A stretch of 64,000 nt of DNA from Bacteroidia bacterium (GTDB taxonomy: Bacteria; Bacteroidota; Bacteroidia; Flavobacteriales_D; Cryomorphaceae), in assembly GCA_030427905.1 (NCBI GenBank), contig JAUICL010000004.1:277722-341721 (forward strand). Direction: 5' to 3'. The stretch's first letter is position 1, and the number at the start of each line of letters is the position of its first letter. The translations under genes and the position numbers were made by a program. Of the stretch, positions 19,597-27,928 are shown piece after piece. The notes under the pieces are model-generated. The model did no database searches. It was not told where the DNA came from and worked only from the letters and a program-made list of their open reading frames with translations.

Positions 19597-20387
19597 TGAA
19601 TGAGCGAATTTGTTTTAGAAAGCAATTGATCGATTTTTTCTGAATCGTAAGCGTCTGGGTGCGCATCCGCGTAGGCACCATGATCGTTGTCAAAGTATTT
19701 TCCACTTTGTGCCGCGTGCGTCCTAGAGAGCGCTAGTTCATAGAGTATTTCACCTCCTTTCTCTGCTGACGACCAATGCCTGCCAAATGTTTCCTTAACC
19801 ATTTTAGTGTTGAGAAGTGAACCTGGGTTTACAGCAATAATGTTGGCAAATGACCATTCTTTGGCTAGGTCAAAGCTCCACATGGTGAGTGCCAGCTTGC
19901 TTTGAGCATAGGCTTCTTGCATACCAATGCCTTCAATTCCGGCAAGAGCTGGCAGTGAAACCGATGATTGAGCGGCTGAACTCAGATTGATGACTCTTGG
20001 CTCCTCAGAAGCTTCAAGAGCTGGCCTGAGTTTTTTGGTGAGTAAAACAGGGGAGAGATAGTTTACGACAAACCGAATGTCGTAACCATCCTTGGTCCGT
20101 TCAACCGGGACTTTATAAACGCCAGCGTTATTGATTAGCACATCTATTTTTGTTTGGTGCTCTATTATGGCGTCAGCCATTTTTTTGACACTTACCAAAT
20201 CTGAAAAATCGGCTACAAAACCTGTGATATGCTCATTTTTAGAACGAGACTTAATCTCGGCAGTCACGGCGTCGAGCTTCTGAGCGTCTCTTCCGTGAAG
20301 TAGTATTTCGTGGCCGGCCGAAGCCAATTTTTGAGCGACAAGTTTTCCAATGCCGTCTGTGCTGCCGGTGATAAGGATTGTTTTCAT
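19593..20387 (-). CDS. SDR-family oxidoreductase
   Basis: 264 aa. Classical SDR features: cofactor motif TGSTDGIGKLVA (about 7-18), LINNAGVY, catalytic Ser in INLSSAAQSS and the YAQSK Tyr-Lys pair, with the retinol-dehydrogenase-like SKLALTMWSFDL continuation. The nearest described group is the short-chain dehydrogenases/retinol dehydrogenase-like enzymes of bacteria. It lies between the nitroreductase (44 bp upstream) and the 2OG oxygenase (4-bp overlap downstream), suggesting a three-gene redox operon controlled from the divergent HxlR promoter region. Substrate unknown. Confidence 0.9.
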   Translation of the reverse strand: MKTILITGSTDGIGKLVAQKLASAGHEILLHGRDAQKLDAVTAEIKSRSKNEHITGFVADFSDLVSVKKMADAIIEHQTKIDVLINNAGVYKVPVERTKDGYDIRFVVNYLSPVLLTKKLRPALEASEEPRVINLSSAAQSSVSLPALAGIEGIGMQEAYAQSKLALTMWSFDLAKEWSFANIIAVNPGSLLNTKMVKETFGRHWSSAEKGGEILYELALSRTHAAQSGKYFDNDHGAYADAHPDAYDSEKIDQLLSKTNSLIQ

Positions 20388-20431
20388 GGTTTCGGGATTA
20401 ATCGGGTTTTGTCTTTTCCTACCAATAAATA

Positions 20432-21097
20432 CTAGTTCAGTTCAGTAATGATCAGCTCTTTAGGTAATCTTGATTTTGGGGTTTTTTCTGTGCTGTTAAA
20501 GTCTGATTTGTCACGGTATCCAAGAGCAACCACACCAACACTCGTAAAACCTTTCTCGCGCAAGCCAAATTCTTCATCCAAAGCCTTCAAGTCAACACCT
20601 TCCATCGGAAGCGCATCGATTTCCAGTGCGGCAGCCCCCAAAAGAAAGTTACCCATGTTGAGATACACTTGCTTTTCGAGCCAATGCTGAAAATCTTTAA
20701 CATCGTACCTATGAATATCTGCGAAAATCTTCCTAGCCTGATACACCTGCTTTTTTATCTCGGCGTTGGGATATCTACCGTCTCTTTCTTCTTGGGTTGA
20801 CAATAGTTCCATATACGATTCGTCGGCATCGGTGCGGGCGGCAAAGACAACCACATGCGAAGCAGACATGATCTTTGATTCATTGAATTTGAAGAATCCT
20901 TGAGCTCCCTTTGCAATGCACCTTTTACCTTCTTCGGTATGTCCAATGATAAAGTGCCAGGGCTGGATGTTTGTGCTCGATGGGCTGAGTTGTAAAATGG
21001 CTTTCAACTTCTCAAAATCTTCTTTAGAGATTTTCTTTTCCGTATTAAAACTCTTCGTTGAGTATCTCCAGTTAAGAACGGTTTCTATATTTCTCAT
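20432..21097 (-). CDS. Nitroreductase-family NAD(P)H oxidoreductase
   Basis: About 221 aa from the ATG at 21097; an in-frame TTG 12 bp upstream is less likely and overlaps a palindrome. NfsB-like flavoprotein pattern: RYSTKSFNT near the N-terminus, LSPSSTNIQPWHFII for FMN binding, and MGNFLLGAAALEIDALPMEGVD followed by GVVALGYR in the C-terminal half. It should reduce quinones, nitro compounds or reactive electrophiles with FMN. It is divergent from an HxlR regulator, the same arrangement as B. subtilis HypR-HypO, and heads an operon with an SDR and a 2OG oxygenase. Its promoter and operators are readable in the intergenic region. Confidence 0.9.
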   Translation of the reverse strand: MRNIETVLNWRYSTKSFNTEKKISKEDFEKLKAILQLSPSSTNIQPWHFIIGHTEEGKRCIAKGAQGFFKFNESKIMSASHVVVFAARTDADESYMELLSTQEERDGRYPNAEIKKQVYQARKIFADIHRYDVKDFQHWLEKQVYLNMGNFLLGAAALEIDALPMEGVDLKALDEEFGLREKGFTSVGVVALGYRDKSDFNSTEKTPKSRLPKELIITELN

Positions 21098-21100
21098 AAT

Positions 21101-21150
21101 ACTATACAAATTATAGTGGCAAAACTATTTATAGTATCTTATCTTTGCAA
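21101..21150. promoter_or_regulatory. Divergent nitroreductase/HxlR promoters with two operator palindromes
   Basis: Palindrome 1 is ACTATA-CAAAT-TATAGT (21101-21117) and palindrome 2 is ACTAT-TT-ATAGT (21124-21135). On the minus strand a Bacteroidota -7 box TAGTTTTG (complement of 21120-21127) lies 20 bp from a TTG (complement of 21148-21150). On the plus strand TATCTTTG (21140-21147) lies 29 bp before the HxlR start. Palindrome 2 covers the minus-strand -7 box, so binding there would control the nitroreductase. Confidence 0.7.
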
Positions 21151-21175
21151 TAACGGTCTAAAAGGATAGTATAAA

Positions 21176-21535
21176 ATGAATGAGAAAACAGAGCCTAGAA
21201 TGTTGACCTTCAGGGACCGCCAATTCCCTTGCTGCACGAGTTTGACGATGGGAATTATTGGCGGAAAGTGGAAAACTGTGATTTTATATCACTTGATGGT
21301 AGGAGAGAAAATGCGCTACAATGAGCTGCGCAAAACGATGCCAACAGTCACTGAACGCACCTTGAGTCTTCAACTTCAAGCCTTAGAAGATGATGGGGTT
21401 GTTCGTCGTGAAGTCTTTCACGAGAAGCCTCCATTGAAAGTGGAGTATTCACTCACCGATTTCGGTAAAACACTCAAACCGCTGATTCTCGCCATTGCCG
21501 ATTGGGGAGAGCAAGCTTCAAAGGAGTATGTGTAA
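21176..21535 (+). CDS. HxlR-family winged-helix redox-type regulator
   Basis: 119 aa. A single HxlR (DUF24) winged helix: GIIGGKWKTVILYHLM, then RYNELRKTMPTVTERTLSLQLQALEDDGVVRREVF, then a VEYSLTDFGKTL wing. Cys19 (with Cys20) stands 13 residues before the conserved GGKW Trp, the position of the redox-sensing Cys of YodB/HypR-type members, so thiol-based sensing of quinones or oxidants is plausible. It is divergently transcribed from a nitroreductase across 78 bp containing two inverted repeats, which fits autoregulation and control of the nitroreductase operon. Whether it activates or represses cannot be read. Confidence 0.9.
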   Translation: MNEKTEPRMLTFRDRQFPCCTSLTMGIIGGKWKTVILYHLMVGEKMRYNELRKTMPTVTERTLSLQLQALEDDGVVRREVFHEKPPLKVEYSLTDFGKTLKPLILAIADWGEQASKEYV

Positions 21536-21712
21536 GTTTCGATTATATTGTTCTCACAGCGCGCTTCAGTATTCTTCAAAAGAAAGTGGGTGTACTTCGG
21601 TGCAAATACTTTCTAGTTAGATTGGTTTAAGATATTGCTCTTTTATGTTGCCTGGCGATCTGGCATTACCCTTGAAAATACTTTCAACCAAATTACTTTT
21701 ACCTTTCTGCCT

Positions 21713-22267
21713 GTGTTAGCGCCTATCAAATATTTCTTTCTCATCGCATCTGCATTGCTCAGTGCTCAGCTCAGTGCTCAAGACATGCTCCGGTCGGTGT
21801 CTGGAAAAGTGCACTTCGTCTCTGATGCACCCCTTGAACTCATCGAGGCGGAAACAGAATCTGTACGCGCATTGATTGACCCTGATAAATTGGAGTTTGC
21901 GGTGACCATTCCAATTGAGTCTTTTATGGGGTTTAACAGCCCACTTCAGCAACAGCACTTTTATGAGAATTACATGGAAACTGATAAGTTTTTATCAGCA
22001 AGTTTTGCAGGTAAGATTTTAGGCGATCTCTCGTACAGTACGGATACACTTTCTCTTACAGCAAAAGGAAAAATGGCGATTCACGGAAAAGAAGTGTCCC
22101 GGATAATCCCAGTAAAAGGGCTGTGGCTCAGCGAAGAAACGCTAGTTATTTACAGTCGTTTCAGCATTCGGCTCGATGATCACAATATTGATATACCACG
22201 TGTTGTGTACCAAAAGATAGCTGAAGAAATCAGAGTAAACTTTGAATGCGTATTGAGAGCAGAATGA
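21713..22267 (+). CDS. YceI-family periplasmic lipid-binding protein (first copy)
   Basis: About 184 aa from a GTG at 21713, chosen because it places a clean signal peptide (KYFFLIASALLSAQLSAQ) at the N-terminus; the frame is open back to a TTG at 21635, so the start is uncertain. The mature part follows the YceI lipocalin-like barrel: a GKVHFVSDAPLELIEAE strand, FAVTIPIESFMGFNSPLQQQHFYENYMETDKFLSASF, and a MAIHGKEVSRIIPVKG segment. YceI proteins bind isoprenoid or quinone-type lipids in the periplasm. The gene ends in an ATGA overlap with the LytS-type kinase, an unusual coupling of a lipid binder to a sensor. A second YceI lies at 27377-27928. Confidence 0.8.
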   Translation: MLAPIKYFFLIASALLSAQLSAQDMLRSVSGKVHFVSDAPLELIEAETESVRALIDPDKLEFAVTIPIESFMGFNSPLQQQHFYENYMETDKFLSASFAGKILGDLSYSTDTLSLTAKGKMAIHGKEVSRIIPVKGLWLSEETLVIYSRFSIRLDDHNIDIPRVVYQKIAEEIRVNFECVLRAE

Positions 22268-24969
22268 GATCGGGTTTTCTTGTCATATGCTGGATTTTAG
22301 TCAGTGTAGCTGCGTTTGGGCAAGAGTTTATTTTTAATGCCTATACGCCTCGCTACAATGTTGATGAACTCGAATTCAGGTTTATTTGCACCGACTCCAA
22401 GGGATTAGTCTATGTGGGTACCAATAACGGACTCTTTCACTTTGATGGAATCGAAGCTAGGCAGGTGGTGGAAGGAAATTTTACCGCAGGGCACATAGAT
22501 GGAAACCGCATTTTCTTAGGCGAAGTTGATGGACGATTTTCGGAGTATCACCTTAGAGAGAAGCAATTTTTAAATCAGGCTGTGATGACCGATTCGGTGG
22601 CCATTTCATGCATCCAAACGCATGATGAGATACGCTTGGTAGGAACCGCCGGAGCGGGCTTATACATGATTGACCAAAGTGATACCATATCGATAACGAG
22701 CCAAAGCTCAGGTATCAGTGATGACTTCATTTATGCGGTAGAGTGGTTTGATGATAAGATTTGGATGGGAACTGATAGGGGATCGAATCGGCTATCTAGT
22801 TCGGGAGAACTGGAGGAGACTTATCCTGAAACGGGAATCACCAAGAGCGTGGAAGTCGACTCGGGAAGACTATTCATCTCGGGTTATACCGCGGGCATTT
22901 TGAATTTGGATTCAAGATTAAGTCAAGTAGATGATAGGAAGTATATCGATGAGCTTATTTCTTGTTCTGGTACCCTCGTTTCTCTCCAAGGTGGGAAGTT
23001 GTTTTGCAAGCTTTATGAAAGCTGGAAGCCTGTGGATGTACGAAACGATGTGGTGGATATAGCCAAGCTGCCGAGCGGCGAAGTGGTATCCATTCACGCC
23101 AATGGAGATATTGGCATGGTAGATTTGAGCTTTGTTCATTTCGATCTTGATTTTGAACAAGAGATTTCTGCATTGTACCAATCAGATTCCTTGCTCTACG
23201 TTGCTACCCCTGGAGTGATTTCTATCGTAGAGATTGGCACTGGAAAACAAGTCGATCAGATTGAAATTGGTCCAGATATGATCGTTGTTGACCTGGCTAT
23301 ATTGGGAGGGCAGCTTTACTGTGGCACCTTCAATCGGGGACTTATTGAAGTCAACCTGAAATCTAAAGCGCTCAGAACTGTCGAAGGGTTGCCAGACGAA
23401 AGTGTACTGAGCTTATCCGTGGCCGATGAAGTGCTTTGGATATCAACCTTGAGTGGCTTGTCGCAATATACGCCGACTCACCCTGTGGCTGTCCCTTTTC
23501 CAGCTCCAATGCCATCCACTTACATTTACAAAGTCTTTGCGACCGACTCCGCTCTATGGCTGGGTAGTGATGGACATGGCGTCTTCCGTATTCAGGGCGA
23601 ACACTCCGAACGGATTCCAATTGGAAAAGGAGAAGTAAAGCAACGGGCTTATGATATTGCAGCTGACCGTTTTGGCAATCTCTTCGCAATGGTATTGGAA
23701 GAAGGCCTGGTCAAATACGATCTACAAACGAAGAGTTTTGATTCAGTCGGTTGTTTGAAATCAAGCGATTATGCCAGTTTTGGCGTGACGGGTGAAGGTC
23801 ATGCCCTTTTGGTGGGGCAGGAAGAGCTGAAGGTGTGGGATGGCCGCCGTGAACAAACTTTTCAAAGCGATTACTTTCCTGAAAAATTGTCTGGATCATA
23901 CATCAATACATTCTCGGATTGGCCTGGAGAGTGGCTTTACTTTGCTTCGGGTAAAGGGCTGTATGGTTATAGGTCGAGTGCCTACCAGACCGAGCCAATT
24001 CTCGAATTGACCAGCTGGGAAGTCAACTCGGAAGCACGCCCTTTAAGCAAGTCTGTTTTTCCTTCGAGTGAGCAAAATCACAGCTTTCGATTTTCAACGA
24101 ATACCTTCAGCGATGCGGAAAGTGAAAGTATTCGGATTCGGCTAGCTGGGTATGAAGAGAGCTTTAAAAGGGTCAATACGCGAGAAGTAACGTTTTCTAA
24201 ACTTCCTCCGGGGAATTACACTTTAGAAGCCCTTTATGGCGACGGCGAAAATGCATTACCAATTGAGCTTGCAGAGTTTAGGATCAAGCGCCCGCTATAC
24301 ATGCAGTGGTGGTTTCTGCTTTTCGTTTTATTCGTCCTAGGGGCAGTCGTTTATGTCTTGGTGAAAGTGCGAGTCAATAGATTGACACGTAGTAGGCTAG
24401 CAGAACAAAAGCTCTTGGAATCTGAGCTTAGTTTGTTGCGAAGTCAGGTCAATCCCCATTTTCTCTTCAATAGCTTCAATACCTTGATGAATCTCATTGA
24501 AGACTCTCCGGCTGAAGCCAATGAGTATCTTCAAAGACTCTCAGATTTTTATCGGCGAATGCTCGAGAAGAACCAAGATCAAGTTGTAAGCTTGGGCGAG
24601 GAGCTCAAAATGGCCCAAGAGTATTGTTACCTGCAATCCAAACGTTTTGGAGATTCCTTCAAGTTTGTAATGAATGTAGGTCCCGAATGGCAAACCAGTC
24701 TGGTTCCTGTTCTCACCCTTCAGTTATTAATCGAAAACGCTGTAAAGCACAATGTGATTAGTAAGTCGAAGCCCCTCGAAATCATTTTTGAAAAGGTAGG
24801 GGACTCCTTCTGCTTAAAAAACAGGGTTGTCCCAAAGCGCGAACCGACCGACGGAACGGGCTTGGGACTCGAAAACATCAAGAAGCGATACGAGAGTCTT
24901 TTCAAAGCCCAAGTGGAAGTGGAGATAGTGGATGGATGGTTTAATGTATATCTTCCCATCGTAAACTAG
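22264..24969 (+). CDS. LytS-type sensor histidine kinase with beta-propeller sensor
   Basis: About 901 aa from the ATG at 22264, which overlaps the YceI stop as ATGA and gives a good signal peptide ending AFGQ; an ATG at 22246 is also in frame. Residues about 20-580 form a two-component-regulator propeller (repeated IWMGTDRG, LWISTLSG, LWLGSDGHG blades), followed by a Y_Y_Y-like module to about 670 and one transmembrane helix (about 679-700). The cytoplasmic part is a His_kinase (PF06580) domain: the phospho-acceptor His about 732 in NPHFLFNSFN, then LIENAVKHN (N box) and GTGLGLENI. It should sense a periplasmic signal and phosphorylate the LytTR regulator encoded 4 bp downstream. Confidence 0.92.
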   Translation: MRSGFLVICWILVSVAAFGQEFIFNAYTPRYNVDELEFRFICTDSKGLVYVGTNNGLFHFDGIEARQVVEGNFTAGHIDGNRIFLGEVDGRFSEYHLREKQFLNQAVMTDSVAISCIQTHDEIRLVGTAGAGLYMIDQSDTISITSQSSGISDDFIYAVEWFDDKIWMGTDRGSNRLSSSGELEETYPETGITKSVEVDSGRLFISGYTAGILNLDSRLSQVDDRKYIDELISCSGTLVSLQGGKLFCKLYESWKPVDVRNDVVDIAKLPSGEVVSIHANGDIGMVDLSFVHFDLDFEQEISALYQSDSLLYVATPGVISIVEIGTGKQVDQIEIGPDMIVVDLAILGGQLYCGTFNRGLIEVNLKSKALRTVEGLPDESVLSLSVADEVLWISTLSGLSQYTPTHPVAVPFPAPMPSTYIYKVFATDSALWLGSDGHGVFRIQGEHSERIPIGKGEVKQRAYDIAADRFGNLFAMVLEEGLVKYDLQTKSFDSVGCLKSSDYASFGVTGEGHALLVGQEELKVWDGRREQTFQSDYFPEKLSGSYINTFSDWPGEWLYFASGKGLYGYRSSAYQTEPILELTSWEVNSEARPLSKSVFPSSEQNHSFRFSTNTFSDAESESIRIRLAGYEESFKRVNTREVTFSKLPPGNYTLEALYGDGENALPIELAEFRIKRPLYMQWWFLLFVLFVLGAVVYVLVKVRVNRLTRSRLAEQKLLESELSLLRSQVNPHFLFNSFNTLMNLIEDSPAEANEYLQRLSDFYRRMLEKNQDQVVSLGEELKMAQEYCYLQSKRFGDSFKFVMNVGPEWQTSLVPVLTLQLLIENAVKHNVISKSKPLEIIFEKVGDSFCLKNRVVPKREPTDGTGLGLENIKKRYESLFKAQVEVEIVDGWFNVYLPIVN

Positions 24970-24973
24970 TCTT

Positions 24974-25747
24974 ATGAGGGTATTGATTTTTGAAGACGAA
25001 GTTCCAGCGGCTGAAAGGTTGCAGAAATTGCTCACCCAGATTGATTCTGATTTGGATGTGATTGAAATCTGTGATACGGTAGAAGGCGCAATTGAGAAAT
25101 TGAAATCAAAACCGGAAATAGATCTGATAATAAGTGATATAGAGCTTGCCGATGGGCTTTGTTTTGGAATCTATGAAGAAGTAGATCCACGAGTTCCAGT
25201 CATTTTCACCACAGCCTATAATCAATATGCCATAAGAGCTTTCGAAACGCATGCGGTCGATTACTTGCTGAAGCCTATCAAGGTGGAAGAATTGACCAGA
25301 GCTTATGAAAAATCGAAGGCGTGGTTGCCAAAAAAGCCGACTCCTATTGATTATAGTGCTCTAGCACGTTCGATCAGTTCGCAGAGTCAGGCCGAGTCAA
25401 AAAGGTTTCTGGTGAAGTACGGAAATAAAATGCAAGTCGTAAATCAAAGCGAAGTGGCCTATTTTTATTCTGTTCAGAAAGCCACATTTCTCGTTGTGAA
25501 TGGTGGAAAGGCTTTTCCAATAGATGAGAGTTTAACTCAAGTGGAAAATGGCATGGACGCTTTGAAGTTTTTCAGAATCAACCGAAACCTAATCGTTAGT
25601 TTGGAAAGTATATCTTCAGTTGAAATGCTGGGGAAAGGAAGAATGAAGGTGCTCTTGCACCACCCACCAGAAGATGATCAATTTACGCTTGTCAGTGTCG
25701 AAAGGTCACCAGATTTCAGAAGGTGGTATGCCGGCGATATGGCGTGA
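24974..25747 (+). CDS. LytTR-family response regulator
   Basis: 257 aa. Receiver domain residues about 1-115: acidic pocket EDE (7-9), phospho-acceptor Asp55 in ISDIE, Thr in FTTAYN and Lys in YLLKPI. The C-terminal LytTR DNA-binding domain (about 145-250) has FLVKYGNKMQVVN, a YFYSVQKATFLV strand and FFRINRNLIVSLESI. It is encoded 4 bp after the partner kinase. LytTR domains bind pairs of short direct repeats, so the phased ACGGTCT repeats near 28954-29015 and the promoter upstream of 25884 are obvious places to look for targets. Confidence 0.93.
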   Translation: MRVLIFEDEVPAAERLQKLLTQIDSDLDVIEICDTVEGAIEKLKSKPEIDLIISDIELADGLCFGIYEEVDPRVPVIFTTAYNQYAIRAFETHAVDYLLKPIKVEELTRAYEKSKAWLPKKPTPIDYSALARSISSQSQAESKRFLVKYGNKMQVVNQSEVAYFYSVQKATFLVVNGGKAFPIDESLTQVENGMDALKFFRINRNLIVSLESISSVEMLGKGRMKVLLHHPPEDDQFTLVSVERSPDFRRWYAGDMA

Positions 25748-25867
25748 ATAGCTGTTAGGAAGGAGATAATGCTTGGTTTCCTGTCTTGCTTATCTTTAAA
25801 AATCAAGGCTTGTCTGTCAAAAGTACAGGCTCGTCAACTTATCGAGTAAGAATCTCAAGCACCATTT

Positions 25868-25875
25868 TATATTTG
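25868..25875 (+). promoter_or_regulatory. -7 box of the cytochrome/YceI/DUF5777 operon
   Basis: TATATTTG matches the Bacteroidota -7 consensus TAnnTTTG and ends 8 bp before the ATG at 25884, so the transcript would have almost no leader. I see no TTG at the usual -33 distance, consistent with dependence on an activator such as the adjacent LytTR protein. Confidence 0.55.
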
Positions 25876-25883
25876 AATCAAGA

Positions 25884-26588
25884 ATGAAGGCAAAGGCATT
25901 TTATATCATCGCTATAATCGTACTGGCAATAGGAAGTTGTCAGCATGAGCCCTTGGTGCCGCCCGGCCAAACTCCCGATGGAGGAGGTCCTGTCGATCCA
26001 GACCCTTGTGATCCGGAGGTGGTTTATTTTGAACAAGAAATTTTACCGCTTATCGTAAGTAGCTGTGCTATCCCCGGATGTCATGACCCCGGATCGGCCG
26101 AAGATGATGTGATTTTGAACTCCTATCAAAACATCATGAACACTGGTGATATAGATCCTTATGATCCAGATGGGAGCGACTTGTATGAAGTGATTACAGA
26201 AGACGATCCCGATAAGTTTATGCCGCCGCCCGGTGAGTACCCGCCCCTTTCATCAGCAGAAATTAACCTAATCGAAGAATGGATACTTCAAGGAGCGCAA
26301 AACTTGAGCTGCGAGTCGGCTTGCGATACCACCAATGTGACGTACAGCATAAAAATAGAGCCGATTATCAGCGCAAAATGCCAGGGTTGTCACTCAGGTA
26401 GCAATCCGCAAGGGAGTATTTCACTGACATCTTATTCGGAAGTGCGCAATGTAGCGCTCAACGGTGAAATGCAAGACGCCGTGCAATACACAGGCGACGC
26501 CACCCCAATGCCGTATAATTCAAATCAATTGCCGCAGTGCGAGATTGACTTAATCAGAATCTGGATAGAAAATGGAGCGCCTCAGTAA
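25884..26588 (+). CDS. Cytochrome-c-like heme-motif lipoprotein
   Basis: 234 aa. Lipoprotein signal with Cys about 19 (IGSC), then a Pro/Asp-rich linker. Two cytochrome-type modules follow: the first with CAIPGCH (CX4CH) near residue 57, the second with CQGCH (canonical CX2CH) near 166. Each continues with a Y-x-x-I/V segment and ends in a W-I-x-x-G-A motif (EEWILQGAQ, RIWIENGAP), as in the planctomycete-type cytochrome C family (PF07635) found in secreted Bacteroidota proteins. Envelope electron transfer is the likely role. The CX4CH spacing is non-canonical and may bind heme less conventionally or not at all. The last 17 bp overlap the next gene. Confidence 0.78.
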   Translation: MKAKAFYIIAIIVLAIGSCQHEPLVPPGQTPDGGGPVDPDPCDPEVVYFEQEILPLIVSSCAIPGCHDPGSAEDDVILNSYQNIMNTGDIDPYDPDGSDLYEVITEDDPDKFMPPPGEYPPLSSAEINLIEEWILQGAQNLSCESACDTTNVTYSIKIEPIISAKCQGCHSGSNPQGSISLTSYSEVRNVALNGEMQDAVQYTGDATPMPYNSNQLPQCEIDLIRIWIENGAPQ

Positions 26589-26955
26589 AAATATACCACT
26601 CATAGCAACGCTATTGTTCTTGGCGAGTACGGTTCTGTTCACTCAAGGGTGCTACTACGACAATGAAGAAGAATTGTACCCTTATGCATTCTGCGATTCA
26701 TTGGAGAATGTGACTTACACGAGTCATATCGAGCAGATTACTCAAACAAATTGCGCCATTTCTGGATGTCATACAGGTACCAGTCCCGGAGGGGGGTTGT
26801 TCTTAGAAACCTATCAACAGGTTAAGGCGATAGGCGAAGATGGCCGAATGAGTACGCGTGTCTTGGTGATGCAGGATATGCCACCGTCTGGGCCGCTTTC
26901 GGCCTGTGAGATGGAAGCAATTCAAGCATGGATTAATGCAGGAACCCCTAACTAA
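26572..26955 (+). CDS. Single-module heme-motif lipoprotein
   Basis: 127 aa. Lipoprotein signal with Cys about 27 (FTQGCYY). The mature part is one module with CAISGCH (CX4CH) near residue 62 and closing AWINAGTPN, clearly homologous to the first module of the preceding protein, so the pair probably arose by duplication. A CX2CH motif is absent here. It overlaps the upstream gene by 17 bp and is 8 bp ahead of the OB-fold gene. The likely role is envelope electron transfer or redox sensing with its neighbours. Confidence 0.75.
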   Translation: MERLSKNIPLIATLLFLASTVLFTQGCYYDNEEELYPYAFCDSLENVTYTSHIEQITQTNCAISGCHTGTSPGGGLFLETYQQVKAIGEDGRMSTRVLVMQDMPPSGPLSACEMEAIQAWINAGTPN

Positions 26956-26963
26956 ACATTGAA

Positions 26964-27380
26964 ATGAAAAAGTTTATTCTCATCGGATTAGTGGTAGCGC
27001 TTGGTGCTGCGATTGCTGGCTATTTCTACGTTCAGCAGCCCGTCGCGAGCATCGCTGATGATCCGGCTTACGGCACTTATTCAAGTGAAGCGCTTTACAC
27101 TTATTTCGAAGAAGACGAAGCAAAAGCTACTGAGGAGCTCACCGGTAAAGTCCTTGAAGTTTCAGGAGAAATCGCTGAAGTGCTGGTCAATTCTGACTCG
27201 AGTACCACCGTTGTTCTCCGATCAGCTCACCCCATTTTTGGAGTCAAATGCAGATACGAGCCATCGGCTACAGACCTGAACGTTGAAGTGGGAGAAATGA
27301 TAAGCATCAAAGGCGTGTGTACGGGCATGACTGCCGATGTAGAAATGAATCAATGTGTTAACCTAAATAGAAAATCATGA
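26964..27380 (+). CDS. tRNA_anti-like OB-fold membrane-anchored protein
   Basis: 138 aa. An N-terminal hydrophobic helix (about 4-24) anchors or exports it. Residues about 40-135 fit the tRNA_anti-like (PF12869) OB-fold: LYTYFEEDEAKATEELTGKVLEVSGEIAEV, a VVLRSAHPIFGVKCRY strand and GEMISIKGVCTGMTADVEMNQC. Three Cys residues are present, two of them near the end. In Bacteroidota this domain occurs in envelope proteins rather than tRNA binding. The gene overlaps the downstream YceI gene by 4 bp (ATGA), so they are coupled. Confidence 0.8.
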   Translation: MKKFILIGLVVALGAAIAGYFYVQQPVASIADDPAYGTYSSEALYTYFEEDEAKATEELTGKVLEVSGEIAEVLVNSDSSTTVVLRSAHPIFGVKCRYEPSATDLNVEVGEMISIKGVCTGMTADVEMNQCVNLNRKS

Positions 27381-27928
27381 AAACGATTATCACCATTTTA
27401 TTGATCGCAGTGGGCTTTCATGCAAACGCTCAAGACAAGTTTTTCACACGAAACGGAACGATTACGTTTTTCTCAACCACCCCAGTTGAAGATATTAAAG
27501 CTGAAAACTTCGGTGTGACAGCCATTCTCGATACGAAAACCGGAAATCTGGAATTCTCACTCCTCATGAAGTCTTTCAACTTTAAAAAGGCTCTAATGCA
27601 AGAGCATTTTAATGAGAACTATGTGGAAAGCGACGCTTTTCCGAAGTCAACTTTTTCAGGGACCATTATCAACTTGCCAGACGTTAATTTTGAAAAAGAA
27701 GGTGAGTACCCAGCCAAGGTCAAAGGAGAGCTTATGATTCACGGGCAGACTCGAGAGATCATGGTAGATGGCACCATCGAAGTGACAAGTGAAGGCGTGG
27801 TCTTGAGTTCTGAGTTTCCGGTATCGCCCGCTGACTATGAAATAGAGATACCAAGTGTAGTAGAAGATAAAATTGCCAAGCAAATCTTGGTTACGGTAAA
27901 TACGGAGCTCGAACCACTTAAGAGATGA
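27377..27928 (+). CDS. YceI-family periplasmic lipid-binding protein (second copy)
   Basis: 183 aa. Signal peptide (about 1-18, ending ANAQ), then a YceI lipocalin-like barrel: GTITFFSTTPVEDIKAEN, FSLLMKSFNFKKALMQEHFNENYVESDAFPKSTF, and GELMIHGQTREIMVDG. The helix-turn segment closely parallels the first copy at 21713 (QEHFNENYVES against QQHFYENYMET). The end is tied by an ATGA overlap to DUF5777. The family binds isoprenoid/quinone-like lipids, so with the heme-motif proteins it may support an envelope electron shuttle. Confidence 0.88.
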   Translation: MKTIITILLIAVGFHANAQDKFFTRNGTITFFSTTPVEDIKAENFGVTAILDTKTGNLEFSLLMKSFNFKKALMQEHFNENYVESDAFPKSTFSGTIINLPDVNFEKEGEYPAKVKGELMIHGQTREIMVDGTIEVTSEGVVLSSEFPVSPADYEIEIPSVVEDKIAKQILVTVNTELEPLKR

